A stretch of 64,000 nucleotides of DNA from Pontibacter litorisediminis. Its GTDB lineage: Bacteria; Bacteroidota; Bacteroidia; Cytophagales; Hymenobacteraceae. The position numbers and the translations under genes are program-made. The notes below the pieces were generated by a model. The model saw only the letters and a list, made by a program, of their open reading frames with translations. It was not told where the DNA came from and searched no databases. The stretch spans positions 62,001-126,000 of the forward strand of contig NZ_JARDUA010000002.1 of the NCBI RefSeq assembly GCF_029360645.1. The letters run 5' to 3'. This document shows, piece after piece, positions 25,437-33,828 of this stretch. The number at the start of each line of letters is the position of its first letter. Positions within the stretch are counted from its first letter, which is position 1.

Positions 25437-27662
25437 ATGCTTCAAGAGCTGAGACAATTTATCAAGAGTACAGATTTTGTAAAGGCACTGGTGACTGTGT
25501 TTGGCGCCGCTGTGCCTGTTGCCCTGGGGGTATGGCTCGGACAGGTGCCCTACTTCCTGAGCATTACCATTGGGGTGATGCTGACCTCTAGCAGCGACGT
25601 CCCGGGCAGCCGGCAACATAAGATCGTAGGTATACTTGTTTCTGCTGCCATTGCCATGCTGGCCAGTATGGCCATTAACCTGGCCTTGGGCAACCTGTAC
25701 CTGCTGCTTCCGGTCCTGGCGGTGCTGGTGTTCTGTATATCCTTTATCTCGGTTTATGGCTTCCGGGCTTCCCTGGTGTCTTTTGCGGGGCTGATGGCCA
25801 TTGTGCTCAGCTTCGTACACGCGCATACGGGTGCCGACATTTTTATACATGGCCTGCTGATTGGTGCTGGCGGCCTATGGGCCCTGCTGCTGTCGCTTGT
25901 TTTCCACTCGCTGCTGCAGAGGCGGCAAACCGAGAACCTCATCATCGACTGCCTGCGCCAAACAGCCCGCTACATACAACTGCGTGGCAAGCTGGCTACC
26001 GAGACCCAGGACCAGGAGGCGCTACAGAAAGAGCTCTACAACCTGCAGGTAAAGCTCAACGAGATACACGAGGCCTTGCGGGAGGTGCTCCTACACGACA
26101 GGCAAAGAACCGGCACCTCCAACTATCAGCGCAGGCAACTGCTGATTTTTATCGAGCTGATAGATATCCTGGAACTGTCGCTTGCCAACCCAGCCAACTA
26201 CGAGCGCGCAAGAGAACTATACCAAAGCTCTGGCAGAGTATTGGTGCCTTTCATCAAACTGGTTTTTGAGTTGTCGGAGAAGCTGGATAAGGTGGCGGAC
26301 AGCATGCAGTTGGGGCGTGCCCTGGCTGCGGAAAAAGACCTGGAGCCTTTGCTGGAAAAGTGCCGCCAAAGCATACGGCAATATGTGGAGGAACTAAAGC
26401 TGCCCCAGGCCCGGGAGGGCGCGCTGCTGCTCCACAACCTGCAGGATTATGAGGAGAAACTGCTGCAAAAGATTACCGCCATCGAACGGGTGTACCAGGA
26501 CCTGGAGGGCCAGCAAAGCATTGGCCTGCAAAGCAGGGAGAGCCAGCGGTTCCTCACCCAGCAGGATTATGATGTGCGGATTTTGCGGGAGAATTTCTCT
26601 CTTCAGTCGCCCATCTTCAAACACGCCGCCCGGCTTACAATCGCTATGCTGTTGGGCTATGTGCTGGGCATCATTTTCCCGATACAAAATGCCTACTGGG
26701 TACTGCTCTCGATTGTGGTGATCATGCGGCCCGGCTACACCCTTACCAAGCAGCGCTCAAAGCACAGGCTGTACGGCACCCTGTTAGGTGCCGTGATAGC
26801 TGGTTTGGTGGTGCTCCTGGTGCAGAACACCTACCTGTATGGCGTGCTGGCCCTGGTCTCGCTGGTGCTTTCCTTTGCCTTCGTGCAGAAGAACTACCGC
26901 ACCTCCTCTATCTTTGTGACCACCGGTATCGTCTTTATCTACGCCCTCATCACCCCCAACGCCTTCGGCGCGATCCAGTTCCGGGTGATCGACACCCTGA
27001 CAGGAGCTGCCATTGCCATGGGGGCTATCTCCTTTTTGTGGCCGTCGTGGGAGGTATTAAGTATAAAAGGCAACATTGTGAAAGCCCTGAATGCCAACCG
27101 CAGCTACCTGGCCGAGATAGCCTATTATAACCAGCACAAGACACAGAGTAGCACGGCTTATAAACTCGCCCGGAAAGAAGCGTTCCTGCAGATGGGCAAC
27201 CTGAATGCTGCTTTCCAGCGGATGAGCCAGGAGCCGAAATCCACGCAGCAGCACCTGATGGAAATTTATGAGATCGTTGGCCTGAACCATACTTTCCTGG
27301 CCGCCGCGGCTGCGCTGGGTACCTTTATCCGGGACAACAATGCGGAGGCTGACAGCGAACACTTTAATCTGATCATTAAATCAATAGACGCCAACCTGGC
27401 ACAGGCCCTGCAAGCGCTGCAAGAGGAGGTGCAGCAAGCGGAAGTGGTAAAAGAGGAACTGATAGCGGCTTACGGGCACCTGGAGGGCAGGTATAATGAA
27501 CTGGTTGCCGTGCGCACCCAACAGCTGGCCGGCGCAGCTTACAAGCCCATTGACCCCGGCTTTCTCAAAAACCTGAAGGAAGCCCGTCTCATTTCGGATC
27601 AGCTAAAATGGCTGCACACCATTTCCGGCAACCTAAAGCAGGCGGTGGAGGAACTGGCGTAG
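25437..27662 (+). CDS. FUSC/YccS family membrane protein
   Basis: A 741-residue inner-membrane protein of the fusaric-acid-resistance/YccS-YhfK family. It has two blocks of about five to six hydrophobic helices each (residues about 15-155 and 395-525), separated by a large cytoplasmic helical region. The second block contains QNAYWVLLSIVVIMRPGYTLT and RLYGTLLGAVIAG, the hallmark motif of the FUSC family. A C-terminal helical domain of about 200 residues follows. Family members are proposed efflux components for aromatic acids, but the substrate is unknown here. No membrane-fusion partner gene adjoins it, and the next gene is a broken NUDIX gene 85 bases on. Confidence 0.9.
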   Translation: MLQELRQFIKSTDFVKALVTVFGAAVPVALGVWLGQVPYFLSITIGVMLTSSSDVPGSRQHKIVGILVSAAIAMLASMAINLALGNLYLLLPVLAVLVFCISFISVYGFRASLVSFAGLMAIVLSFVHAHTGADIFIHGLLIGAGGLWALLLSLVFHSLLQRRQTENLIIDCLRQTARYIQLRGKLATETQDQEALQKELYNLQVKLNEIHEALREVLLHDRQRTGTSNYQRRQLLIFIELIDILELSLANPANYERARELYQSSGRVLVPFIKLVFELSEKLDKVADSMQLGRALAAEKDLEPLLEKCRQSIRQYVEELKLPQAREGALLLHNLQDYEEKLLQKITAIERVYQDLEGQQSIGLQSRESQRFLTQQDYDVRILRENFSLQSPIFKHAARLTIAMLLGYVLGIIFPIQNAYWVLLSIVVIMRPGYTLTKQRSKHRLYGTLLGAVIAGLVVLLVQNTYLYGVLALVSLVLSFAFVQKNYRTSSIFVTTGIVFIYALITPNAFGAIQFRVIDTLTGAAIAMGAISFLWPSWEVLSIKGNIVKALNANRSYLAEIAYYNQHKTQSSTAYKLARKEAFLQMGNLNAAFQRMSQEPKSTQQHLMEIYEIVGLNHTFLAAAAALGTFIRDNNAEADSEHFNLIIKSIDANLAQALQALQEEVQQAEVVKEELIAAYGHLEGRYNELVAVRTQQLAGAAYKPIDPGFLKNLKEARLISDQLKWLHTISGNLKQAVEELA

Positions 27663-27747
27663 TGCAGCCAACCTGGTAGCCTCGGAAAAGCTGTACAACT
27701 TGAGCATTTTACCCAATCATCTATCTACGTAGCAACACTTACCCCAC

Positions 27748-28145
27748 ATGAAACTCATCGACAAACTGGCCTGGATCGAGATCCGGGACGGCAGGATCCT
27801 CAGCACCCGCAGCAGGGGCAGAACAAAGTACTACCTACCGGGCGGCAAGCGCGAGGCAGGCGAGACAGATTTTCAGGCACTGCACCGCGAGATTCAGGAA
27901 GAATTAAGCATAGGACTGGTGGAGAAGAGCATGAGGTTTATTGGCATCTTTCAGGACAGGCCGACAGCCACCCCGATGGGGTGCAGGTAAAGATGACCTG
28001 CTACGAGGGCACGTACACTGGCACTATCGCGGCCGCCGCTGAAATTGAGGAGGTAGTATGGCTATCTTATACCGAAAGGGCGCTTATTACTCCGGTAGAT
28101 CAGCTTATCTTTGACTGGCTGAAGGAGCAAAAACGTATTCGGTAG
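27748..28145 (+). pseudogene. NUDIX hydrolase interrupted by a frameshift
   Basis: The frame from the ATG at 27748 gives a NUDIX domain start with the Nudix box GGKREAGETDFQALHREIQEEL, then reaches a stop at 27990. The family's C-terminal half continues in another frame from about 27958. It reads ADSHPDGVQVKMTCYEGTYTG and then EIEEVVWLSY and LIFDWLKEQKRIR, ending with TAG at 28145. The break lies near 27955-27960, where one base appears missing (expected FQAxA, seen FQDRP). The joined product would be about 132 residues, normal for this family. It is either a recent pseudogene, a sequencing error or a recoded gene. NUDIX enzymes cleave nucleoside diphosphates linked to another moiety. Confidence 0.85.
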
Positions 28146-28178
28146 CAGCTTACGTTTATATATTAAAGCCTGTACACT

Positions 28179-28490
28179 ATGACGAAACAACCGCACTACA
28201 CTACTATCGCCAGCGAGGCTTTTAACGCATACCTGGACAACCAGCTAGACCTGGATGGCCTGATCGTACGGCTTCGGGAAATCGAGCTGCAGGTGATACA
28301 TGATGAGGAGGAAGAAGAGGAAACGGGCAAGGCACTGTGGTTCCGGTTTTTCGAAGGCGACCCGTTCCAGACGCGCATCAGCGACATTGAGAACGACCTG
28401 CGTGATCCTGCGCACCCTAACTGCCGTATCCTGCTGCAGGGCATCGCGCTTGGCCTGGAGGCCGGGGAGTTGGAGGTGCACTATTCTTGA
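28179..28490 (+). CDS. small acidic hypothetical protein
   Basis: A 103-residue soluble protein with no signal or membrane helix. The middle holds an acidic run (HDEEEEEETGKALW), and the rest is predicted helical (FNAYLDNQLDLDGLIVRLREIELQ; RILLQGIALGLEAGELEVHYS). I recognise no family. It starts 34 bases after the end of the NUDIX remnant on the same strand and could have been co-transcribed. The clean start and strand agreement with its neighbour support a real gene. Confidence 0.65.
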   Translation: MTKQPHYTTIASEAFNAYLDNQLDLDGLIVRLREIELQVIHDEEEEEETGKALWFRFFEGDPFQTRISDIENDLRDPAHPNCRILLQGIALGLEAGELEVHYS

Positions 28491-28584
28491 AGCAAGCCAA
28501 AATAAATAGCTCAGATAGCACCGCAGGCATAGCCGGGAAGTCAGGAAAAAGCGTACCTTTAGCTAAACCATAATTCCTACAACC

Positions 28585-28692
28585 ATGGCAAAGTCTAAAG
28601 ACGCGAAAAAGGACGTTAAAAAGAAGCCGGCCAAAACCGACAAGGAGAAAAAGGCCGCTAAACTGGAAAAGAAAAAGAACAGCTACGATTAA
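28585..28692 (+). CDS. 35-residue lysine-rich protein
   Basis: A short frame read directly: it starts MAKSKDAKKDVKKKPAK and ends KKKNSYD, with about half of its residues basic. There is no hydrophobic segment. Very basic small proteins of this sort are common in Bacteroidota and may bind nucleic acid, though none is characterised to my knowledge. The TACCTTTA box at 28554-28561 and the strong terminator at 28733-28776 bracket it, which supports a separate short transcript. A spurious lysine-rich frame remains possible. Confidence 0.6.
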   Translation: MAKSKDAKKDVKKKPAKTDKEKKAAKLEKKKNSYD

Positions 28693-28732
28693 GAAACCAC
28701 TGGCGCTACAAAGCCAGCGGATAGCACACGAA

Positions 28733-28776
28733 AAAAAGCAGAAGCAGCAAAGAATTCTTTGCTGCTTCTGCTTTTT
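28733..28776. terminator. 44-bp perfect palindrome, bidirectional terminator
   Basis: Two 22-base arms, AAAAAGCAGAAGCAGCAAAGAA and its exact complement, meet at a central GAATTC with no loop. The A-run on one side and T-run on the other suit termination from both directions. It follows the lysine-rich gene by 40 bases. Confidence 0.85.
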
Positions 28777-28980
28777 AGTAGGTCTATGCCTGCTACCTAA
28801 CGCTTTGTTTATACTTTACCTGCTTTGCTTTTCGAGGCGTGGTTTCTTTATACTTGTCTCAGGAGCAGGTCTTCGCTTAATCATGTGGAAAGTAAAAGCT
28901 TCGGCACTGCGGTCTTGCAGAACTAGGTCATAACCTTCTACTGAAAGGTGTAATACAGCCCCTTCCCGGGAATTCTGCAG

Positions 28981-29393
28981 TGCCGGGTCCAACCACCCCT
29001 GCCCCTCCTTGTCTAAGGAGGGGAGTTCTGTTCCAGCTCCATCAACGGTGGTTATTGGAATGATACCCAGTCCTTGGGTTGAGCGCCTTCTAGATTTCCG
29101 GTGCCGCTGTGGCGGCATTGCGACGCAGGAGCAAAGGAAATGTAGACAGCGCGATGCCCTTATCGAGGACCCCTACCCCCAGGACGAGCCCTCGCGGGCT
29201 GGAGCGAGCCAAAGCCAGAGATGAAACAAGCCGCTTGTAAGACTGAGAATGAACAGGGGCTAGTAAGGATAGCTTGTTCCAAGCTGCGAAAAGCAGTGGC
29301 AATAGAGAAAGCACGAGCTACAAGCTCGCGCTAGCGGGAGAAGCTATGACTTAGAACTGGAACAAGCGGACGCTTGCGCCAGCGAAGGAAGTA
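28981..29393 (+). repeat. dispersed intergenic repeat, copy 2
   Basis: About 410 bp of the same family as copies 1 and 3, in the same orientation. The head CCGGGTCCAACCACCCCTGC and the palindrome CCCCTCCTTGTCTAAGGAGGGG are identical to copy 3. The body shares TTGGGTTGAGCGCCTTCTAGATTTCCGGTGCC, the GCGCGATGCCC block and CTAGTAAGGATAGCTTG. The tail carries ACAAGCGGACGCTTGCGC. On the minus strand the string GAQPKDW is kept. No convincing gene lies inside. Confidence 0.85.
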
Positions 29394-29467
29394 TAAAACA
29401 TAACTTGAGGCTAAAGGTAGAGGGATGAACTCTCCCCCTCCTTTTGTCAAGATGGCTTAAGATAAGA

Positions 29468-30364
29468 CTACCGGTGCTGCTCATACTTGTTAGCGGGCAA
29501 CACTGCCTGCAGTTGCTGTACTGCTTCCTGCTTCAACGGTGGAGCATCGGCAGCCTGAAGTGCGGCGCTTAGTTGTTCTTCCGTCCGGATGCCCAGAACG
29601 GCGGAGGTGACTGCCGGGTGCTGCAACACAAAGCGTGTGGCAACAGTTGAGGCATCGAGGACAGTGCCGGCCACGGCCTCCACCGCTTCGGCGGCCTGCT
29701 GCACCTCTTCTAAAGTATAAGCTAAGTATGGCTTAGCGGGTTTACCAGCTAACAGCCCCTGCGCCAGGCTGCCGCGTACTAACACGCCGATGTTGTTTTG
29801 GTGCAGCAGGTCCAGCACCTCTTCCTCAGGGCGGCGGTCGAGCAGGCTATATTGCAGCATCACGCTGACGATGTTAGAGCGTTTCACATACTCCCGGATT
29901 ACGTTGGGGCGAATAGAGGAAATACCGTAGTGCCGTATCTTGCCCTGCTGCTTCAGCTGCTCAAAGGCTTCTATGGTTTCGTCTATGAGATCATCAATTG
30001 TGCCGCCGTGCAGCTGGTACAGGTCGATGTAATCGGTTTGGAGCCGGCGCAGGCTCTCCTCCACCGCCTGCAGAATATAGGCTTTGCGCGGATTCCAGTC
30101 CCAGCCGCTGCCGTCAGGGCGCCATTGGTTTCCTACCTTGGTAGCCATAATTACCTTGTCCCGCATCCCCTTAAATGCCTTGCCCACCGTTGCCTCATTC
30201 TGTCCTTTCTCGTACAGGTCAGCCGTGTCGAAGTAGTTAATGCCGCGGTCCAGCGCCTGGTGCAGCAGCTGGACATTTTCCTTCTCCTCCCCTTGCAGCG
30301 ACATGCAGCCAAAGCTGACCTCGCTTACGAGCAAGTCTGATTTTCCGAGTTGTTTATACTTCAT
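29468..30364 (-). CDS. aldo/keto reductase
   Basis: A 298-residue NADPH-dependent oxidoreductase of the AKR superfamily. The TIM-barrel signature is clear: SEVSFGCMSLQG at the N-terminus, the catalytic Asp and Tyr in YFDTADLYEKGQNE, Lys in VIMATKVGNQW, and the active-site His in DLYQLHGG. The NADP-binding end has FVLQHPAVTSAVLGIRTEEQL. It reduces carbonyl compounds; the natural substrate is unknown. The closest named types are the YdhF/general-stress (AKR11-like) reductases. It is a single gene, with its stop near the end of repeat copy 2. Confidence 0.92.
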   Translation of the reverse strand: MKYKQLGKSDLLVSEVSFGCMSLQGEEKENVQLLHQALDRGINYFDTADLYEKGQNEATVGKAFKGMRDKVIMATKVGNQWRPDGSGWDWNPRKAYILQAVEESLRRLQTDYIDLYQLHGGTIDDLIDETIEAFEQLKQQGKIRHYGISSIRPNVIREYVKRSNIVSVMLQYSLLDRRPEEEVLDLLHQNNIGVLVRGSLAQGLLAGKPAKPYLAYTLEEVQQAAEAVEAVAGTVLDASTVATRFVLQHPAVTSAVLGIRTEEQLSAALQAADAPPLKQEAVQQLQAVLPANKYEQHR

Positions 30365-30830
30365 ACTTTAAGTTAGATGATCTGCTAAAGTATACATAAC
30401 TCATCAAAGTATGGAAAGTTGCCCGGGCAGACGCTCAAGGGCCCTCTGGACGCTTGGAGGTAAAATGACACAGACCTACTACAGATTGCACTCTGGCCAG
30501 GGCGGCGCAAAAACAGAAGCTATACTTACGATAAGGCATGAGATGGTATGTTTAGCGGCATCAGGAGGTGTAGACAATTATTGAGCGGTAAGACCTGCAT
30601 ACACGCAGAAAGCTACAGCACCGCTCCCATTCCAAAGTGTGTGGCCGTTTTAGAAAATTGAATAAAACCTTCCCCTCGCGCGAGCGCCCCTTACTCATGA
30701 CTTGCTATTGCCTGGCCTCCGGCCGAATTGAGCCAGAAACTCTCCCTTCACTGCAAATCACAAAGTTGAAAGTTCGCGCCATGGAGTGGAGAGTTTGACG
30801 CCCCGCCCCATGAGGGGGTATGGGAGAAAG
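30365..30830. other. intergenic region
   Basis: About 470 bases between the reductase start (minus) and the spoVR stop (minus). The reductase promoter should lie in 30370-30420, which is AT-rich. The rest contains scattered short inverted segments, such as AAACTCTCC at 30739 and a GGAGAGTTT at 30788. No gene and no match to the dispersed repeat were seen. Confidence 0.4.
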
Positions 30831-32345
30831 TCACTTCACCTCAAATGTGGTCTCGTTGATGCCCAGCTTGTTTTTGGAATGCAGCTCCACCGGAAAGCCC
30901 CACAGGTAGCGGATGTGTTCCAGCGTTTCCTTGGCGCTCTTGGCATCCAGGCGGCGGTCTTTCTGGATGTAGTGCGTCAGGTAGAGCTTACTGGTGCGGT
31001 GCAGGTCTACTTTGGTTACCTGTATGTTCGGTACCATGGAGGAGCGGTCGTACTGGTTGCTCAGGTGCTCGCGCACCCGGCGGTAGCCGCGCTCGTTGTG
31101 AATGGCCCCGATCTCATATTCGTCCTCGTGCTCGTTGTCCACGATCATGAAAAGGCGCATATCGCGGATTACTTTTGGGGAGAGGTACTGCAGTATAAAG
31201 CTGTCGTCGCGGAAGTTCTCCATCACATAGTGTACTTGCTGCAGCCAATCCTTACCGATCAGGTCCGGGAACCACTGCTTGTCTTCAGCTGTAGGGTTTT
31301 GGCAGATGCGCTTGATGTCCATAAAGATGTTAAAGCCTAGCGTATACGGGTTCAGACCGGAGTAGAACTTGCTGTTGTACTCGGGCTGGTACAGCACCCC
31401 GCTATGGCTTTTGAGGAACTCCAGCATAAAGCCATCGTTCAGGTAGCCTTCCTCAAACATCTTGTTGATGATGTGGTAGTGCGTAAAGGTGGCAAAGCCC
31501 TCGTTCATCACCTTGGTTGCCCCCTGGGGGTAAAAGTACTGCGATACCTTGCGCACGATCCGGATGATCTCGCGCTTCCATTGCGGCAGTGCCGGCGCAT
31601 ACTTCTCTATAAAGTATAAAACGTTTTCTTCCGGCTCCTTCGGAAACCTGTGATCCACGCTAGCGCTGGCCTCCGGCAGGTCGGGCACGGTGGGCAGTGT
31701 GCGCCAGAGCTCATTGTAGTTCTCCCGCTTAATGTGCGTCAGCTTCTTCAGGCGCTCATTTTCTGCTTTGGCCGATACCTTGGATGGTTTTTTATACTTG
31801 TCCACCCCATGGTGCATCAGGGCATGGGCAGCATCCAGCACCTGCTCCACCTCCTCCTCACCATACTCTTCCTCGCACTTTAAGATATACTCCCGCGCAA
31901 AGGCCATGTAGTCCACAATCGAGTCGGCCGAGGTCCAGTCGAGGAACATGTAGTTGTTGGCGAAAAAGGCATTGTGGCCCTGGCAGGCATGCGCGATCAC
32001 GAGCAGCATCATACAGGTGGAGTTGTTCTCCATGTTATAGCTGATGCAGGGGTTGGAGTTAATCACCAACTCATAGGAGAGCCCCATACGCCCTTTGGTA
32101 TAGTTGTTCTGGTTCAGCACGAAATCCTTGCCGAACTTCCAGTGCGGGTACGAAGTGGGCAGGCCGGTCAGGGCGTAGGCGTCCAGCATCTGCTCCGAGG
32201 TCACGATCTCGATCTGGTTCGGGTAGGTCTTCAGCTTCAGGTACTCCTTCCCTATCCTGCCGATCACCTCATCCGCCGCCTCGAGTGTTTGGTAATCCCA
32301 GTTGGGGTTACAGAACATGGCCTTATATTGATCTTTCTCTGTCAT
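30831..32345 (-). CDS. spoVR: SpoVR family protein
   Basis: A 504-residue protein of the SpoVR/YcgB family (PF04293). Recognisable blocks are MFCNPNWDYQTLEAADEV near the start, FPKEPEENVLYFIEKYAPALPQWKREIIRIVRKVSQYFYPQGATKVMNEGFATF in the middle, given here in family order, and the C-terminal DLHRTSKLYLTHY. Conserved histidines and acidic residues suggest a metal site, but no reaction is known. It is the last gene of the prkA-yeaH-spoVR set, which in enterobacteria responds to starvation and stress. I chose the ATG at 32345 (MTEKDQYK); a longer frame adds residues not seen in the family. The 111-base gap to yeaH holds paired inverted repeats. Confidence 0.94.
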   Translation of the reverse strand: MTEKDQYKAMFCNPNWDYQTLEAADEVIGRIGKEYLKLKTYPNQIEIVTSEQMLDAYALTGLPTSYPHWKFGKDFVLNQNNYTKGRMGLSYELVINSNPCISYNMENNSTCMMLLVIAHACQGHNAFFANNYMFLDWTSADSIVDYMAFAREYILKCEEEYGEEEVEQVLDAAHALMHHGVDKYKKPSKVSAKAENERLKKLTHIKRENYNELWRTLPTVPDLPEASASVDHRFPKEPEENVLYFIEKYAPALPQWKREIIRIVRKVSQYFYPQGATKVMNEGFATFTHYHIINKMFEEGYLNDGFMLEFLKSHSGVLYQPEYNSKFYSGLNPYTLGFNIFMDIKRICQNPTAEDKQWFPDLIGKDWLQQVHYVMENFRDDSFILQYLSPKVIRDMRLFMIVDNEHEDEYEIGAIHNERGYRRVREHLSNQYDRSSMVPNIQVTKVDLHRTSKLYLTHYIQKDRRLDAKSAKETLEHIRYLWGFPVELHSKNKLGINETTFEVK

Positions 32346-32375
32346 GGTGATTTTCGTTTGACATTTTGACCATTT

Positions 32376-32451
32376 GACAAAAGACAAAGGATGTTTATTT
32401 AAATATGGGTGCTTATGTGCAAGCTATCTTTTGTCATAAAGTCCTTTGTCT
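32376..32451. repeat. two interleaved inverted repeats in the yeaH-spoVR gap
   Basis: Arm A, GACAAAAGA (32376-32384), pairs with TCTTTTGTC (32427-32435). Arm B, AGACAAAGGA (32382-32391), pairs with TCCTTTGTCT (32442-32451). A and B overlap by three bases and their partners appear in the same order, so the two stems cannot form together as a simple nested hairpin. Confidence 0.6.
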
Positions 32452-32456
32452 AACAG

Positions 32457-33725
32457 TCAAGAAACAGCTTCGCTACGCTTCCGGAACAGCCCCTGGAACA
32501 CAGGCCATATCTCGTAAGGCTCGTACACGTGGCGGATCGAGAACTCCTCATCGTTGCTGATGCGCTTGTAGGCCTGCCACAGGTCGCTTTCGCGGTCTCT
32601 GTTGCTGATCTCGATATAAGCCATGTATTGCACTGCCGGAAGTATGGTCTCCAACACCAGGTTCTTGCACTCCAGCGCATCCTGCTTGGACCACACGTCA
32701 CCGTCCGAGGCCTGGCAGCAGTACACATTCCAGCTCTCGTCGTACCGCTCCCGGCGGATCTTGTCCAGCAGCTTCAGCGACGGCGCCACCACCGTACCAC
32801 CACTCTCGCGCGAGTTGAAGAACTCCTCCTCATTAACTTCCTTGGCTTCGGTGTGGTGGCGGATAAAAACCAACTCCACATTCTTGTACTGCTGCGTCAG
32901 GAAGAGGTAGAGCAGCGTAAAAAAGCGTTTGGCGATGTCTTTTTCGTGGTGGCCCATGGAGGCCGACACATCCATGATGCAGAACATAACAGCCGATGTT
33001 ATGGGCACTGGCACCCGCTCAAAGTTGTTGTACCGCAGGTCAATGTCCTCAATGAACGGAATGGTGTTGGCCTGCCGGCGCACCTTCTCTATTTCCAGCT
33101 GCAGTGCCTCCCGGTCTGCTTTTTTCCTGGTCTTGGCCAGTTGCTCTTCCAGCGTCTTCAGCTTCTTCTCAAACACTCCCCGCAGGGCCAGCTGCCGCCC
33201 CAGCGACTGCTGGTAACTGGTTTTGATGTTGAGTCGCGACGGAACGCTGTCGCGTGTATAGCCGGCGCGCCGCATGGAGAAGCTCTCAGTGCTTTCCATT
33301 AGCTTCTTCACCATGTTGGGCAGGGCCAGGTCGTCGAAAAAATACTTCAGGAACTCCTCCCTCGAAAGCACCACCGTAAACTCATCCTCTGTTACCTCGG
33401 GGCTGTTAGAGCCTTTGCCCTTGCCGCTGCCACGGCCTGCGCCGCTCTTAGGCTTGGGTATCCGGTCGCCTTCGCTAAAGCGGTCGTTGCCGGGCTGCAC
33501 GATGTGCTTTTTACCGGTTTTTGGGTCGTGGCGAAAATGTGGCTCATCCAGCCCGCGGACCGGCACCTTCACGCTGCCCCCGGATTTGCTGTCGGTTATA
33601 CTTTCCTGGCCCATGACGTCCGGTATGGCCCGCTTGATCTGGTTCTCCACCCGCTTCAGGAACTTCTGCCGGTTACCGGTAGACTTTCCCTTGTCGTTCT
33701 TCCGTCTGTCAATGATATGGCTCAT
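32457..33725 (-). CDS. yeaH: YeaH/YhbH family (DUF444) protein with VWA domain
   Basis: A 422-residue DUF444 protein (PF04285). The N-terminus MSHIIDRRKNDKGKSTGNRQKFLKRVENQIKRAI is basic, and a Gly/Ser/Lys-rich linker (GAGRGSGKGKGS) follows. The C-terminal half is a von Willebrand A-like domain with the metal-site motif DVSASMG and FIRHHTEAKEVNEEEFF. It lies between the PrkA kinase gene and spoVR, the conserved order of this stress module. In E. coli YeaG and YeaH act together under nitrogen starvation; a direct role of YeaH as PrkA partner or substrate is inferred. Length is normal. Confidence 0.94.
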   Translation of the reverse strand: MSHIIDRRKNDKGKSTGNRQKFLKRVENQIKRAIPDVMGQESITDSKSGGSVKVPVRGLDEPHFRHDPKTGKKHIVQPGNDRFSEGDRIPKPKSGAGRGSGKGKGSNSPEVTEDEFTVVLSREEFLKYFFDDLALPNMVKKLMESTESFSMRRAGYTRDSVPSRLNIKTSYQQSLGRQLALRGVFEKKLKTLEEQLAKTRKKADREALQLEIEKVRRQANTIPFIEDIDLRYNNFERVPVPITSAVMFCIMDVSASMGHHEKDIAKRFFTLLYLFLTQQYKNVELVFIRHHTEAKEVNEEEFFNSRESGGTVVAPSLKLLDKIRRERYDESWNVYCCQASDGDVWSKQDALECKNLVLETILPAVQYMAYIEISNRDRESDLWQAYKRISNDEEFSIRHVYEPYEIWPVFQGLFRKRSEAVS

Positions 33726-33743
33726 GGGAGTTTGGGAGTTAAA

Positions 33744-33825
33744 GAGTTTAGGAGTTAGAGAGTCATAGAATTTAAGAGACGCAGCGGTTTAACTCATCAC
33801 TCCTAAACTCACAAACTCTCTAACT
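33744..33825. repeat. two interleaved inverted repeats in the prkA-yeaH gap
   Basis: Arm A, GAGTTTAGGAGT (33744-33755), pairs with ACTCCTAAACTC (33799-33810). Arm B, AGTTAGAGAGT (33753-33763), pairs with ACTCTCTAACT (33815-33825). As in the next gap, A and B overlap by three bases and the partners keep the same order. The 11-mer AGTTAGAGAGT also occurs at 47414-47424. Confidence 0.65.
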
Positions 33826-33828
33826 TAT

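Noticed and set aside
28816-29118. A 100-codon minus-strand frame overlapping repeat copy 2
   Set aside because: It lies across the repeat and its unique flank, has no family resemblance, and the frame is not kept through copies 1 and 3.
33726-33828. Short repeats that might be a CRISPR array
   Set aside because: The units are 8-12 bases, inverted and without regular spacers; no cas genes are present.
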